The notes below the pieces were generated by a model, which saw nothing but the letters and a program-made list of their open reading frames with translations, had not been told where the DNA came from and ran no database searches. From positions 718,721,202 to 718,785,201 of the forward strand of contig NC_064617.1 of the NCBI RefSeq assembly GCF_023898315.1: DNA of 64,000 nucleotides, given 5' to 3'. The translations under genes were made by a program, and so were the position numbers. Shown piece by piece: positions 29,147 to 40,750 of this stretch. How positions within the stretch are numbered: position 1 is the stretch's first letter; each line of letters starts with the position of its first letter. This DNA is from Schistocerca nitens. Lineage: Eukaryota > Arthropoda > Insecta > Orthoptera > Acrididae.

Positions 29147-30345
29147 AAGGCTGGACAAAAATACAGAAAAACAAAAAAGGAACGCATTATGATGCCTAAT
29201 ATAGTGTAAGAAAATTAACTGCATTCAAAACAGCTTTCAGTCATCTTGTCATTGATAAATACAGGTCCCATAAGGTTTTCAAAGGAATCTTATACCATTC
29301 TTCCTGCAAAATAGTGGCAAGTTCAGGTAATGATGAGATAGGTTATTAGCGATTGTGCACACTTCTCTCCAAAGTAGACCATAACGGCTCAATAATACTG
29401 AGATCTGGTGACTCTTGTGGCCAGGGGAGATGTGACGGTTTGCCCTTCACCTCACAAAACCAGTCCTGGATGATACAAGCTGTGTGAAGAGAGATCCTGT
29501 CATCTTGGAACAAAGCGGCACCATTGGGGATCAAACATTGCACCAAGTGATGGACCTGATCAGCCAAAATGGTCACAAAATCCTTGGCAGTAATGCAACC
29601 TTGGGCCCACAGAATATCACAATATGACTGCCCAAATAATTATTGAACCTCCCACCATCTTTCACATGTGGTACATAAACTTGGCCAGAAGGTGGAAACA
29701 GTGTGCAGCAAGACTCATCTGACCACATGACTATTTCATTGCACCACAGTCAAGGTTTTATGGCTTTGACACCACATTTTTCCTATTATGGGCTTTTGCA
29801 TTACTGAAGAGTGGGTTAGGGATTCCAGCTTGAGCTGCAGTTACCTGCTTGTGGAGCTCCATTCATGTTGTTTTGGTGCTGACAAGGTTTGTGAGTGTGA
29901 TATTCATTTCTGCAGTGACTGTTTCACCTGTCATCCTCTTAGTTGTCATCACAATCCTCCTTAGTGACAATTTGTCACAGTTACTCAACACACACTTTTG
30001 TTCCTGTTGTGACTTGGCAGATGATGCTTTCCCCATATGCAGTATAACTTTTTGACATGGATCTCTTGAGACACCAAACACTTGAGCTGCCTCGGTTACG
30101 GAAGCACCCACTATATAAGCAGCAACAATTTGCACTCGTTTGTATTCACCTAGCTCCAACATAATGCACTCACATCTACACAGAACACTGTTCTGACCAT
30201 GACTGACACCTGCAGCATATTGAGAACACTGTACAGGAGCCACTCATGATCAAATTCAACAGCACAACATGAAGGTTTGGCTAGCATCTGCATTTATGTT
30301 CAAGCGTATATTTCTTGTGGTGTTTCCATATTTTTCTCCATTCCC
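29147..30345 (-). mobile_element. Tc1-like DNA transposon D, decayed
   Basis: The ends are imperfect inverted repeats (about 29149-29183 and 30310-30345, both with a CAAAAATA/GAAAAATA core) next to TA. The minus-strand transposase begins MLELGEYKRVQIVAAY at 30162 with a helix-turn-helix (VTEAAQVFGVSR), continues with RRIV...VTAEMNI, then WSDES (near 29720), FQDDRISLHTA and SPDLSIIEPLWSTLE, ending at 29346. The three DD34E acids are still readable, but frame breaks and stops between 29860 and 29580 interrupt the gene. Confidence 0.75.
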
Positions 30346-30561
30346 TGTGACTGAAAGTTTTCCTTCATTATGAGATCTATGGAACATGAAGAATGTGTGA
30401 ATCAGAAAATGACTGAAGATTCTTTAATTATTCATGGACTACTTTCAGCAGAACAGGTTTTGTTAAATAAAGTATTGATAGTAAATGTATTTTTACTACA
30501 AAATTCTTAAGATTTAAGCCTGCTTCTATTTTAGTATTCTTAAAATCCAATGTCAGCATTA
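30346..30561. other. AT-rich spacer, nothing recognised
   Basis: No feature seen between transposon D and the repeat fragment at 30562. Confidence 0.5.
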
Positions 30562-30722
30562 TACAGGGTGGTCCATTGATAGTGACCAGGCCAAATATCT
30601 CACAAAAGAATCATCAAACGAAAAAACTACAAAGAACAAAACTCATCTAGCTCGAAGGGGGAAACCAAATGGTGTTATGGTTGGCCCGCTAGATGACAAT
30701 GCAATAGGTCAAACGGATATTT
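30562..30722 (+). repeat. fragment of an unclassified interspersed repeat
   Basis: It starts with TACAGGGTGGTCCATTGAT, a start typical of some insect DNA-transposon ends, and abruptly replaces the end of the minus-strand fossil gene that follows. It looks like a truncated insertion with one terminus. The superfamily is not known. Confidence 0.4.
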
Positions 30723-32396
30723 ACTTTGAGCTTTTGCAATAAAATGATGCATTTTCAGTTTTTCAAGGGTAGCCACCAACACTTCAAAAAACTCTTCTCT
30801 TGATGTTATGACTGTCGCCATTTCAGTTCTGTCTTGTGTCACCCATTGTTTGTATTTTATATTGTCAGGCATCAAATCGTCTTCTTCAAATTGTTCAAAC
30901 ATGTCAAGTAAGGCTTGTTTGCCTGGACAATCTTCACATTTTCCCTTGTTCATATAATTGTAACTGTCAATTTGCGTACCATAACTTCCAAAAAGCCCTA
31001 TTTAGTCAACTCTAAGATTGGCCTCATCTATCATCAACTTAAAGTTCTAATGATACCAACAAACACAAACATTATGGGTGCCAGATGCCCCTGCAACAAT
31101 ACACCATCTTGGTCTCAACTTGCAAAACTTTGATCTTCCGGTTTTAATGTCAGGATTTTCTTTTTTAAAGTCCGCCCCCGGTAGCTGAGTGGTCAGCGCA
31201 ACAGACTGTCTATCCAAAGGGCCCGGGTTCGATTCCCGGCTGGGTCAGAGATTTTCTCCGCTCAGGGACTGGGTGTTGTGTTGTCCTAATCATCATCATT
31301 TCATCCCCATCGACGCGCAAGTCGCCGAAGTGGCGTCAAATCGAAAGACTTGCACCAGACGAACGGTCTACCTGATGGGAGGCCCTCGTCACATGACATT
31401 TCATTTAATTTCTTTTTTAAATTCAGTGAATAGTTCATTTAAATTACACAATATTAACCTTTTTTGTCTTTGAATCTTAGAACCATTTTGTTTCACAGAA
31501 ACACAGTCTTTTTTGCCAGACATCAAACGGCTGTTGTTGTCACCATCATAATACTTAATAACTTTATTGATTGTGTTTTCATCCACCAAAATAGACGCAC
31601 TTTTCTTTTGTAATGCTGGTAAAATTCCCTGTTCTTTTACTAATTGCCTTGTTAACTTAACAAGATGTTCTGACACATTAAATTAATTACTAAATTTGCA
31701 CAACTCCAAGAACTCGGCAGTAAAATGATAATCTTAATTTTATCCTCTTTGTTTGAAGTACTGCATTTAGTTTTTAGTTTTTCTATGAAATCATCATATT
31801 CAGTTGGTGAAGCTTTAGAACTTCTGTTTTAGTAAAAATTGTATTTTGAAATGAAACTTCCAAATTCTTTTTGACTGTAGCTGCCACTTTATCAATTTTT
31901 GTATTCAAGACACTTGGTCTTTTATCTTGACTTAGTTTTCTAATTTTACTAGCAAGCAATATACCCAGGATTTCACAAGCTGTATTTACTTTTTTAATGG
32001 TCGTTGATAAGTCACAAAATTCTGTATCTGAGGTTTCACTATCCTTTCTCTTGTGAATTACAAATATCTTAGAATAACATGTTGAATACAATGATTTTCC
32101 TGGTATGAGATTGACAAAAGGGCTTTTATTTTTAGAATAATGATCAAATGTTATTTCTTGCAGACCTCAAAAGGGTCGATGCAAGACTGACCAAAAAGGT
32201 GATGAATTTTTTAAAAGTATTTCATTTCATGGTACTTGCATGTTGATTTGACATCTGGGCCGACTTGTAAGTAAAACAACACTTTCTGTTCTTCTCTATA
32301 ATCTTCGATTAAAGTAATGTCTTTCGGATACACTCCATACACACTTTTATGACATGCTTCATTAATAATAACACCAACAGAATACTGAGACACCAT
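30675..32396 (-). pseudogene. fossil of an unnamed repeat-borne protein family, split by a SINE
   Basis: Four minus-strand blocks read in order toward lower coordinates. 32396-32211 is an N-terminal block. 32091-31783 contains VNTACEILGI and SQDKRPSVLNTK with charged, helical stretches. 31676-31401 contains VKEQGILPAL, LMSGKKDCVSVK and QKRLILCNLNELF. After the SINE, 31165-30722 contains CIVAGASGTHNVCVCWYH, KCEDCPGKQALLDMF, YKQWVTQDR and HFIAKAQSKY. Cys pairs (CVC, CEDC) suggest metal binding. I recognise the block order from proteins seen repeatedly in invertebrate genomes, probably transposon-encoded, but cannot name the superfamily. Stops, a SINE at 31170-31408 and a foreign repeat from 30722 down end it before any catalytic domain. 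Confidence 0.55.
31170..31408 (+). mobile_element. tRNA-derived SINE, family 1 (copy 1)
   Basis: Its A box (TAGCTGAGTGG) and B box (GGTTCGATTCC) both match the pol III consensus, followed by a body of about 170 bp. It is flanked by a 13-bp target-site duplication, TTTCTTTTTTAAA at 31157-31169 and 31409-31421. It interrupts the minus-strand fossil gene. Further copies are at 46089 and 46836. The clean duplication indicates a relatively recent insertion. Confidence 0.9.
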
Positions 32397-33400
32397 TTTT
32401 CAACTGCACACTTCAAGAACTTCTAGCTAAATAAGTGTGAATAGACAATTGTTGGGGTAAGGGGGAAGACAACAATCAGACCTCTGTAGGCTTGCAAATG
32501 CAATTGTTAGCCTGCTGAAACAATTACCACAGCATTGTTTCGACAAATAATCATTAGCTAGTGTAATGTGGTGTGTTACATTATGCAATTGGTATACTTT
32601 ATTTGATTAGTGTACCAGATATCATAGATGTTAAAAAATGTATTTTTGACTCGCGTTTGTAATCTTTCTTCCATAACTTCCAATTGAATCTCAAAGTTGA
32701 AATTTATACTGAAGTTTGATATTATAAAGGTCTATTAACTGTGAAATTTTCAGATTTTTATTTGGTCCCCCACCAACAGATATTGCAGGCCACAAAATGG
32801 AAAAATTTAAAAAAAAAAAAAAAAAAAGTGTAAGCTGCTCACAATTGATACTCTATAAAAAGTAACTAAACTATACAGTGTAATAGTAGAAAAAAATATT
32901 AAAGCTGAGAAATTAATCTTTCTTTGGAAAAATACTGTTCAAAATTTGAGTTTTTTTAATTTGTGGCAGATAACTTCGAACTATTAAAAATATATTAAAG
33001 AATACATTCAGCTAAGTGATAATGATGTTAATTTGTAGCCCAGAGTGTGTTGAACTAAATGCATTTTATCTACAAGGCTTAGGACAATCCACTACTGAAT
33101 AATTGTAAAAGATGTAGATGCTTGCAAATACGAAAAAACGCATGCAGCCTGGAACAAATATGGCCACCATTTCAAAACAATAAACAATAATTTTTTAGAA
33201 AAAATATTTTTGTGACCACTAAACATTGGGGAATTCATCCAGAAAATATAAATTTTTTGTGAGATGGTCAAGCAACCAGTGACTGTTTTCCAATCCAGTG
33301 GCTCTATCTGACAGTCTTTTGAAATTAGTTGGATTGTTACAGGGCATTGATTATGCTATAGGAGGGTCTAAGCAAGGCTGGTGACTCTTATTTACATTGA
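32397..33400. other. unrecognised AT-rich stretch
   Basis: No gene seen on either strand. A poly-A run lies at 32807-32827. Remnants of the neighbouring relics may extend into both edges. Confidence 0.5.
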
Positions 33401-34899
33401 TACCATATGTGAAACAAAGCAGAGAATTAATTCAGTTTTGCCAATATAGGTTTTCAATGAAATCAGCAGAGCAGTACATCATGTCGCTACACCTTGTGTG
33501 CCACTCATAGCTAAGTGTGTGTGGATTCCGACTGCAGTTGTGAATTGGAGTTTGTGTAGTGAAGCAGAAGCTCTGTGTGCAGGAGAGGAGTATTTCAGCT
33601 TCTCTCCTAAGTGTTCCATCCTTCTTTTTACTTCTGTGTTCTTGTAAAGTTTGAGTATTACTCATTTTTATTGGCAGTGTATACATATATTTCTGAGTAT
33701 TTCAGGCAACTTGAACCACTCAGTGTAGTTGAATGCTATTTCTAGATTGACAAGTTCTATGAAAGGGTACCAATTTTTCTTACAGCTTCCTTCCATTATC
33801 AAGCACTACATCGGAACTGCCTGTCTGATGCTGTTAACTTTCCCAAAACGGAAGTGATTATCATCAACAGCTCCTCAATTTTCTTTTCCATTCTTCTGTA
33901 TACTGTTCTATCCAGCAACTTAGAGGCAGGATTTTGTGATAGTTTTCACATTTATCTGCCCCGATATCTTCAGAACTGTGAAGATGACATTCTTCTGATA
34001 GTGAGATGTATGTTTCCAGTTTCTATATGCTGACTTGAATAATTATTTGGTTGCCACTTCTCTCAGTGGGTTTAGAAATTCTAACTTGATCATCAGAAGC
34101 CACCTACACCCTCTGACTGTAGTGTTCAACCCCTGTCCCCCAAACTGACACTTTTTTCCTTCATGTTAGCTGACAGTTCCCACTCAGAGAGACCTTCAAT
34201 GTTGTCCATTCACCTATCTGCTATCTTCTCTGTGTTTACTTCTGGACTTTGATTGTTGAAACCTTTGATTTTATATTATTTGGGACCTATTTTGACTTTT
34301 CTATATAATGAATCTGTCCTTCTTATGAAAATTTTTGCCATTTTCTTCATATTTTTCTTACAGCCATTTCCATTAACTTCCTTGTACTTCCTATTGATTT
34401 CATTTCCAAGTGACTGGTATTGCCATTTTCCTCTCTTTTCCTGAACAGTTTTTCATTTACTTATTTTGTCAATCAGTTGGAGTTCTTTTGTTTCCAAAGT
34501 TTCTATGCAGTTATCTTCTTATAAGTGTATTTGTTGTTCCAACTTTCGTGATCTCACTTTTTAGTGACATTCATTCCTCCTCAGCTGAACTATCTACCAT
34601 GGTATTCATCGTTACAGTACCTACAGCATTAGAGAACTCTGAATGCAGATGATCCTAGCCTAACACCCTTTTTGAATAGCTAATTCTTCCTGATGATTCT
34701 CTTAAACTTCAGCCGAGTCTTTCACATTATTTAATAATGACTTCAGTCTATATCTGATTCTAGGGGCATATGATATAGTCCACTATCTGATTTTGGAATC
34801 CCTGTCTCACAATAAAGCAATTTAGCTTGTTTCTTCCTGTTACATCAGACCTGTTCAAAGTGTACCTCCTCCCTGAACAGTTTATCTGCTGTTATTATT

Positions 34900-35138
34900 C
34901 TCCAATTAAAATTACTTTGTGACTGATGTTTCAATGAGACTGTAGGTAGCAGCCAGCTGTGAGCTAATCATAGTTCTTTCTTGAGGACCACTTGCTGTGT
35001 TGCCGGTTTTGTAAGTACATGCAAAGCATTGTCTTGCATTGGCCACCACATATTGGCAGCACTGCCTCCGCCCCCCCACCCCCCACCCCCCACCCCTCCA
35101 ATTGCAATCTGTGTATCACAAAGTAATTTTAATTGGAG
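34900..35138. mobile_element. MITE-like element with perfect 22-bp inverted ends
   Basis: The 22 bases at 34900-34921 are exactly the reverse complement of 35117-35138. The 239-bp unit sits between two parts of the RTE endonuclease (after FCNEL and before RRYTL in the minus reading), so it is an insertion. It includes a C-rich run (CCCCCCA repeats) at 35069-35099. No open frame of note. A target duplication longer than two bases is not obvious. Confidence 0.7.
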
Positions 35139-35146
35139 TTTAGCTA

Positions 35147-38094
35147 CAATTCGTTACAGAACTCAAGGAGTCTTTCACCTCTCTCATTCCTTCTACTGAG
35201 CTCTTATTCTCCGATAATTTTGTCTTCCATTGTTTCCTCTACTACAGTATTCCAAGTATTCCACTACCACCTGATTACTAGATTTTCATCTTCTCTGACA
35301 CACTCAGTTACTGGTTCAGTTCCCACATGTACACTCTCCACCCATCATCTTCTGCCTGTGACATCTGTATGTATACCTGAAGTATAGTTGATAGCATTTG
35401 TCTGATTTTGATTCAGATGAGTATAATCATATTGCTTAACTGTTCACTGTAATTCAATCTGTGCAATACTAACCTATTCATAGTGGATCGTACTTCTGTT
35501 ATGCCATTTTATGATTCTGTCTTTTGTAATCCTTACTTTAGAGCCAACAAAATTGTGTCAATGCTCTTCATCAGCTCTTTATACTGGAACTGGAATTTGA
35601 AAGCACCTGTTTCATTACTAGCTCAGCTATACCAATATTTCTGCTATATTTGATACCAAAATCTGCTGCATATTTTTCAAAGTAAGATAAATAGTTCTCA
35701 TTTAAGACATTACTAACAAAAAATTAAAGTGAGATGAAATGGTATGTTATATGTGAGATCTGCTCCCCATTTCACTTATTATTGTATCAAATAATTTGAA
35801 ACACTGTGGTGTAAACATTTTCACTCCAGTCCTCAATTGGTAGAACCATAGCAATCAGAAGCCTTCACTCCAACAGTATATATGTTTCAGCATCCACTTG
35901 CTAACCTCTGAGATCCTACAGTATCACAGAGAAGTTGTGGTACAATTCGTTACAGAACTCAAGGAGTCTTACACCTCTCTCATTTCTTCTACTGAGCTCT
36001 TATTCTCCGATAATTTTGTCTTCCATTGTTTCCTCTACTACAGTATTCCAAGTATTCCACTACCACCTGATTATTAGATTTTCATCTTCTCTGACACACT
36101 CAGTTACTGGTTCAGTTCCCACATGTAGACTCATCAGAAGCCTTCACTCCAATAGTATATATGTTTCAGCATCCACTTGCTAACCTCTGAGATCCTACAG
36201 TATCACAGAGAAGTTGTGGTACAATTCGTTACAGAACTCAAGGAGTCTTTCACCTCTCTCATTCCTTCTACTGAGCTCTTATTCTCTGATAATTTTGTCT
36301 TCCATTGTTTCCTCTACTACAGTATTCCAAGTATTCCACTACCACCTGATTACTAGATTTTCATCTTCTCTGACACACTCAGTTACTGGTTCAGTTCCCA
36401 CATGTACACTCTCCACCCATCATCTTCTGCCTATGACATCTGTATGTATACCTGAAGTATAGTTGGTAGCATTTGTCTGATTTTGATTCAGATGAGTATA
36501 ATCATATTGCTTAACTGTTCACTGTAATTCAATCTGTGCAATACTAACCTATTCATAGTGGATCGTACTTCTGTTATGCCATTTTATGATTCTGTCTTTT
36601 GTAATCCTTACTTTAGAGCCAACAAAATTGTGTCAATGCTCTTCATCAGCTCTTTATACTGGAACTGGAATTTGAAAGCACCTGTTTCATTACTAGCTCA
36701 GCTATACCAATATTTCTGCTATATTTGATACCAAAATCTGCTGCATATTTTTCAAAGTAAGATAAATAGTTCTCATTTAAGACATTACTAACAAAAAATT
36801 AAAGTGAGATGAAATGGTATGTTATATGTGAGATCTGCTCCCCATTTCACTTATTATTGTATCAAATAATTTGAAACACTGTGGTGTAAACATTTTCACT
36901 CCAGTCCTCAATTGGTAGAACCATAGCAATCAGAAGCCTTCACTCCAATAGTATATATGTTTCAGCATCCACTTGCTAACCTCTGAGATCCTACAGTATC
37001 ACAGAGAAGTTGTGGTACAATTCGTTACAGAACTCAAGGAGTCTTACACCTCTCTCATTTCTTCTACTGAGCTCTTATTCTCTGATAATTTTGTCTTCCA
37101 TTGTTTCCTCTACTACAGTATTCCAAGTATTCCACTACCACCTGATTATTAGATTTTCATCTTCTCTGACACACTCAGTTACTGGTTCAGTTCCCACATG
37201 TAGACTCATCAGAAGCCTTCACTCCAATAGTATATATGTTTCAGCATCCACTTGCTAACCTCTGAGATCCTACAGTATCACAGAGAAGTTGTGGTACAAT
37301 TCGTTACAGAACTCAAGGAGTCTTTCACCTCTCTCATTCCTTCTACTGAGCTCTTATTCTCCGATAATTTTGTCTTCCATTGTTTCCTCTACTACAGTAT
37401 TCCAAGTATTCCACTACCACCTGATTACTAGATTTTCATCTTCTCTGACACACTCAGTTACTGGTTCAGTTCCCACATGTACACTCTCCACCCATCATCT
37501 TCTGCCTGTGACATCTGTATGTATACCTGAAGTATAGTTGATAGCATTTGTCTGATTTTGATTCAGATGAGTATAATCATATTGCTTAACTGTTCACTGT
37601 AATTCAATCTGTGCAATACTAACCTATTCATAGTGGATCGTACTTCTGTTATGCCATTTTATGATTCTGTCTTTTGTAATCCTTACTTTAGAGCCAACAA
37701 AATTGTGTCAATGCTCTTCATCAGCTCTTTATACTGGAACTGGAATTTGAAAGCACCTGTTTCATTACTAGCTCAGCTATACCAATATTTCTGCTATATT
37801 TGATACCAAAATCTGCTGCATATTTTTCAAAGTAAGATAAATAGTTCTCATTTAAGACATTACTAACAAAAAATTAAAGTGAGATGAAATGGTATGTTAT
37901 ATGTGAGATCTGCTCCCCATTTCACTTATTATTGTATCAAATAATTTGAAACACTGTGGTGTAAACATTTTCACTCCAGTCCTCAATTGGTAGAAACCAG
38001 CAGCAATCAGAAGCCTTCACTCCAATAGTATATATGTTTCAGCATCCACTTGCTAACCTCTGAGATCCTACAGTATCACAGAGAAGTTGTGGTA
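35147..38094. repeat. higher-order tandem array (long-short-long-short-long)
   Basis: Five unit starts occur at 35147, 35943, 36222, 37018 and 37297. Spacings alternate 796, 279, 796 and 279, followed by a last long unit of about 798. The short unit equals the long one minus about 517 internal bases, with the junction after CCACATGTA. The higher-order period is 1075 bp. Both short units share private variants (CATTTCTTC, GATTATTAG), so the pair was copied together. The units carry minus-strand RTE endonuclease sequence plus unassigned flanking DNA. Units differ at few positions, so amplification is recent compared with the age of the RTE relic. Confidence 0.92.
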
Positions 38095-38594
38095 AAAAGT
38101 CCCATGTTGAACATGAGCTAGTTGTGTAGTCTCCATCTGTGTGAAACAAATGCTCTGTCCGACACACTACACATGTGAAGCCTGTTCACTAGTAGTCACT
38201 TCTTGATGATGCTTCTTGGACAAACTGACACTGTGACAACAGTGTGATTTTCACTTTTCATTTTGAGGCAACAGTTTTAATCGTAATTTTATTTAAAAAA
38301 TCCTTTATAACAATACCGAGGGACTGTTTGGATTTATATATAAAGGAGCAGCCATGTTGGCATTGGACAGCAGTGTCTTATGAGATGTTGTGCAAGAAGC
38401 ATGTAATTGGTTAAGTAAGATGTACATCAGTGCTGCAAGCATGTCAGTATTTTTGAGTTTTGTCAAAGTAACGTAACAATTATGATGTGATATAGAATTA
38501 AGGTTCTGAAACATAATGTTTTTATTGGTCATTCTTGGTGTAAAAACCAAGTTACAGTGGACAGTGCTTGTGGCAGCAGCAGATAAAAAGTATT
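38095..38594. other. unrecognised spacer
   Basis: No gene or repeat identified between the tandem array and the following LINE. Confidence 0.45.
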
Positions 38595-39389
38595 TGGATG
38601 AGTACACCCTACATAATTATAAGAATTTTTAATAATAATTTCACAACCTGACGTAATACTAGGTACAATAAGCTGGTTGAAACCTGAAATTGATAGCAGT
38701 AAAATTTTTGGGGAAAATTTAAGTGTATACAAAAATGATAGGCAAATGGAAATGGAGGTGGTGTATTTGTTGCAGCAGACAAGAAACTCAAATCTATCAA
38801 GGCACAAACTGAAGCTGCATGTGAGAGTGTTAGACTCAGTATCAGGGTTGGGCATAAAATGATAACTGGAGCCTTCTGTCATCCACCACTCTCATCTCCT
38901 GATGTAAACAAAAACTTTAGAGAAAACCTAAGTTCACTTGTACATAAGTTCCCCAGTCAGACTTGTAATCATCATTGAGACTTTAATCATCCAACAATTA
39001 ATTGGGAAAATTACAGTTTTGTTAGTGCTGTGCATGATAAGACATCTTCTGAAATTTTACAGAACGAATTCTCAGAAAACTACCTAGAACAGATAGTTAG
39101 GAACCGCACTCATGATTGAAGTATATTGGATCTAATAGCAACAAATATACCTGACCTCTTTGAGGATGACCACATCAAAACTAGTATCAGTGAACATGAT
39201 GCGGTTGTGGCAACAATGACCATCAAAGTACAAAGGACGTCTAAAACAAGCAGAAAGATATACACGTTCAGTAAACTAGATAAAAAATCAGTAGTATCAC
39301 ATCTCAATGAGGAACTTGAAACTTTTAACACTGGGCAGGAGCATGTAGAGGAATTCACTGTAAAGGAACTTTTAAAGTTAGTTGGTTAG

Positions 39390-40440
39390 TTACTTTCATG
39401 TTCCATGGATCATTTTGCAAGAGAAATTGTCATGATGTGGAATGTGTCATTTTCCATCCATACTGCAAATTAATTTGTACATTTATCTGTACTCTAAACA
39501 TCACCATATAATATTTTTCCCCCAAAATGAAAACAAGATATCCAGATTGAGTTAGCAATTCCTACCCACCACCTGTTACTCATTACAAACAAAGCAATTC
39601 TTCTACAGAATAGAAGGAGTTGTCCAGGAGAAACTTTTGCAATTTATTTTCAAATTTTATCTTGCTGTCTGTTAGACATTTTATATTACTGGGTAAGTGG
39701 TCAAAAACTGCAGTGTTGTGCACCCCTTTCTGTGCTAAAACCGAGCGAGGTGGCGCAGTGGTTAGCACACTGGACTCGCATTCGGGAGGACGACGGTTCA
39801 ATCCCGCGTCCGGCCATCCTGATTTAGGTTTTCCGTGATTTCCCTATATCGCTCCAGGCAAATGCCGGGATGGTTACTTTCAAAGGGCACGGCCGACTTT
39901 CTTCCCCATCCGCCCCTAATCCGATGAGACCGATGACCTCGCTGTCTGGTCTCCTCCCCCAAAAACCAACCAACCAACCAATCTGTGCTAAAGACAAACT
40001 TAATGTTGAGTAATGAATGTCATTTTTTCTTTTAGTATTGTATTTACGTACCTCATTGTTCCTTTTGAACTGTAGTGGATAATTTCAACAAAAGTCACGA
40101 GAGAGTAAATATACCGTGAAACAATAGTCAGAATGCCCAACTCCTTAAACAGATGTCTATAAGATGATCACAGGTGAACACCACATATTATTCTTACAGC
40201 ATATTTTTGGGCAATGAAGACTTTCTTTCTTAAAGATGAGTTACAATGAGCTACCCTAGAACATTATTCCATATGACATTACTACATGAAAATAAGCAAA
40301 CTTACTGATTTCTCTCTCCCCAAAATTTGCTATGAGTCTAAGTGCAAATGTGGCTCAACTAAGTTTTTCTTTCTTTCTTTTTTTTTTACTTCAAATTCTC
40401 ATCAATATGGACACTTAAAATTTTTGAAGTTTCCACCCTA
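39390..40440 (-). mobile_element. LINE 3' end relic inserted in the plus-strand LINE
   Basis: The minus strand reads VMSYGIMF, KKVFIAQKYAVRIICG, RHLFKELGILT, then TKRKNDIHYSTLSLSLAQ, and after a SINE continues KGVHNTAVFDHLPSNIK...FLLDNSFYSVEELLCL with a stop at 39583. This is the RT C-terminus and 3' UTR of a jockey/CR1-like LINE, related to the 19.7-20.4 kb relic. It sits between the endonuclease and RT parts of the older plus-strand LINE. Confidence 0.7.
39740..39981 (+). mobile_element. tRNA-derived SINE, family 2
   Basis: The head has an A box (TGGCGCAGTGG) and a near-consensus B box (GGTTCAATCCC), followed by a body of about 170 bp and a repeated CCAA tail. It is flanked by an 11-bp target-site duplication, TCTGTGCTAAA at 39729-39739 and 39982-39992. 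Removing it rejoins the minus-strand LINE frame (LSLAQ to KGVHNT). It is a different family from the SINEs at 31170, 46089 and 46836, and similar to SINEs that are abundant in locusts. Confidence 0.92.
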
Positions 40441-40640
40441 TGTATTATAGATTACTGCATAATAGGTGTAAAACGAAGCATAGGGTTATAGACAGAGAAA
40501 TGCTGAATGAAATGCATTTGGCTGTCAAGAGAGCAATGTGTGATGCCTTCAATAACTACTGTCACAGAATTCTGTCAAGTGATCTTTCACAGAACCAAAA
40601 GAAATTCTGGTCATAGGTAAAGGCTGTTGGTGGCACCAAA

Positions 40641-40750
40641 GCTATTGTCCAGTCCCCAGTGAATAAGAACTGAAATTGAGGGTAGCAAAGTAAAGGCTAT
40701 TGTCCAGTCCCCACTGAATAAGAACTGAAATTGAGGGTAGCAAAGTAAAG
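40641..40750 (+). repeat. 55-bp tandem duplication inside the LINE
   Basis: GCTATTGTCCAGTCCCC begins at 40641 and again at 40696; the two 55-bp units differ at one visible base. The duplication lies between QKKFW and the RT start of the old LINE. Confidence 0.9.

Larger units (their letters stand above)
33550..38094 (-). mobile_element. old RTE-clade LINE relic with internal amplification
   Basis: Minus-strand RTE pieces run from high to low coordinates. The endonuclease (MNRLVLHRLNYSEQL, VQVY-like and AEDD stretches, NERGERLLEFCNEL) lies inside the 35147-38094 array. A RRYTL and VRQGFQNQIV stretch is at about 34780-34870. A linker and LDRTVYRRMEKKIEELL follow at about 33870-33920, then LVNLEIAFNYTEW near 33730-33760, and decayed frames to about 33550. 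A small inverted-repeat element interrupts at 34900-35138. It is most similar to the 22-25 kb copy. Every domain has stops and frameshifts. Confidence 0.7.

Noticed and set aside
35133-37537. five similar serine-rich 82-84 codon frames that look like a small gene family
   Set aside because: They are the antisense of tandemly repeated RTE endonuclease relic units.
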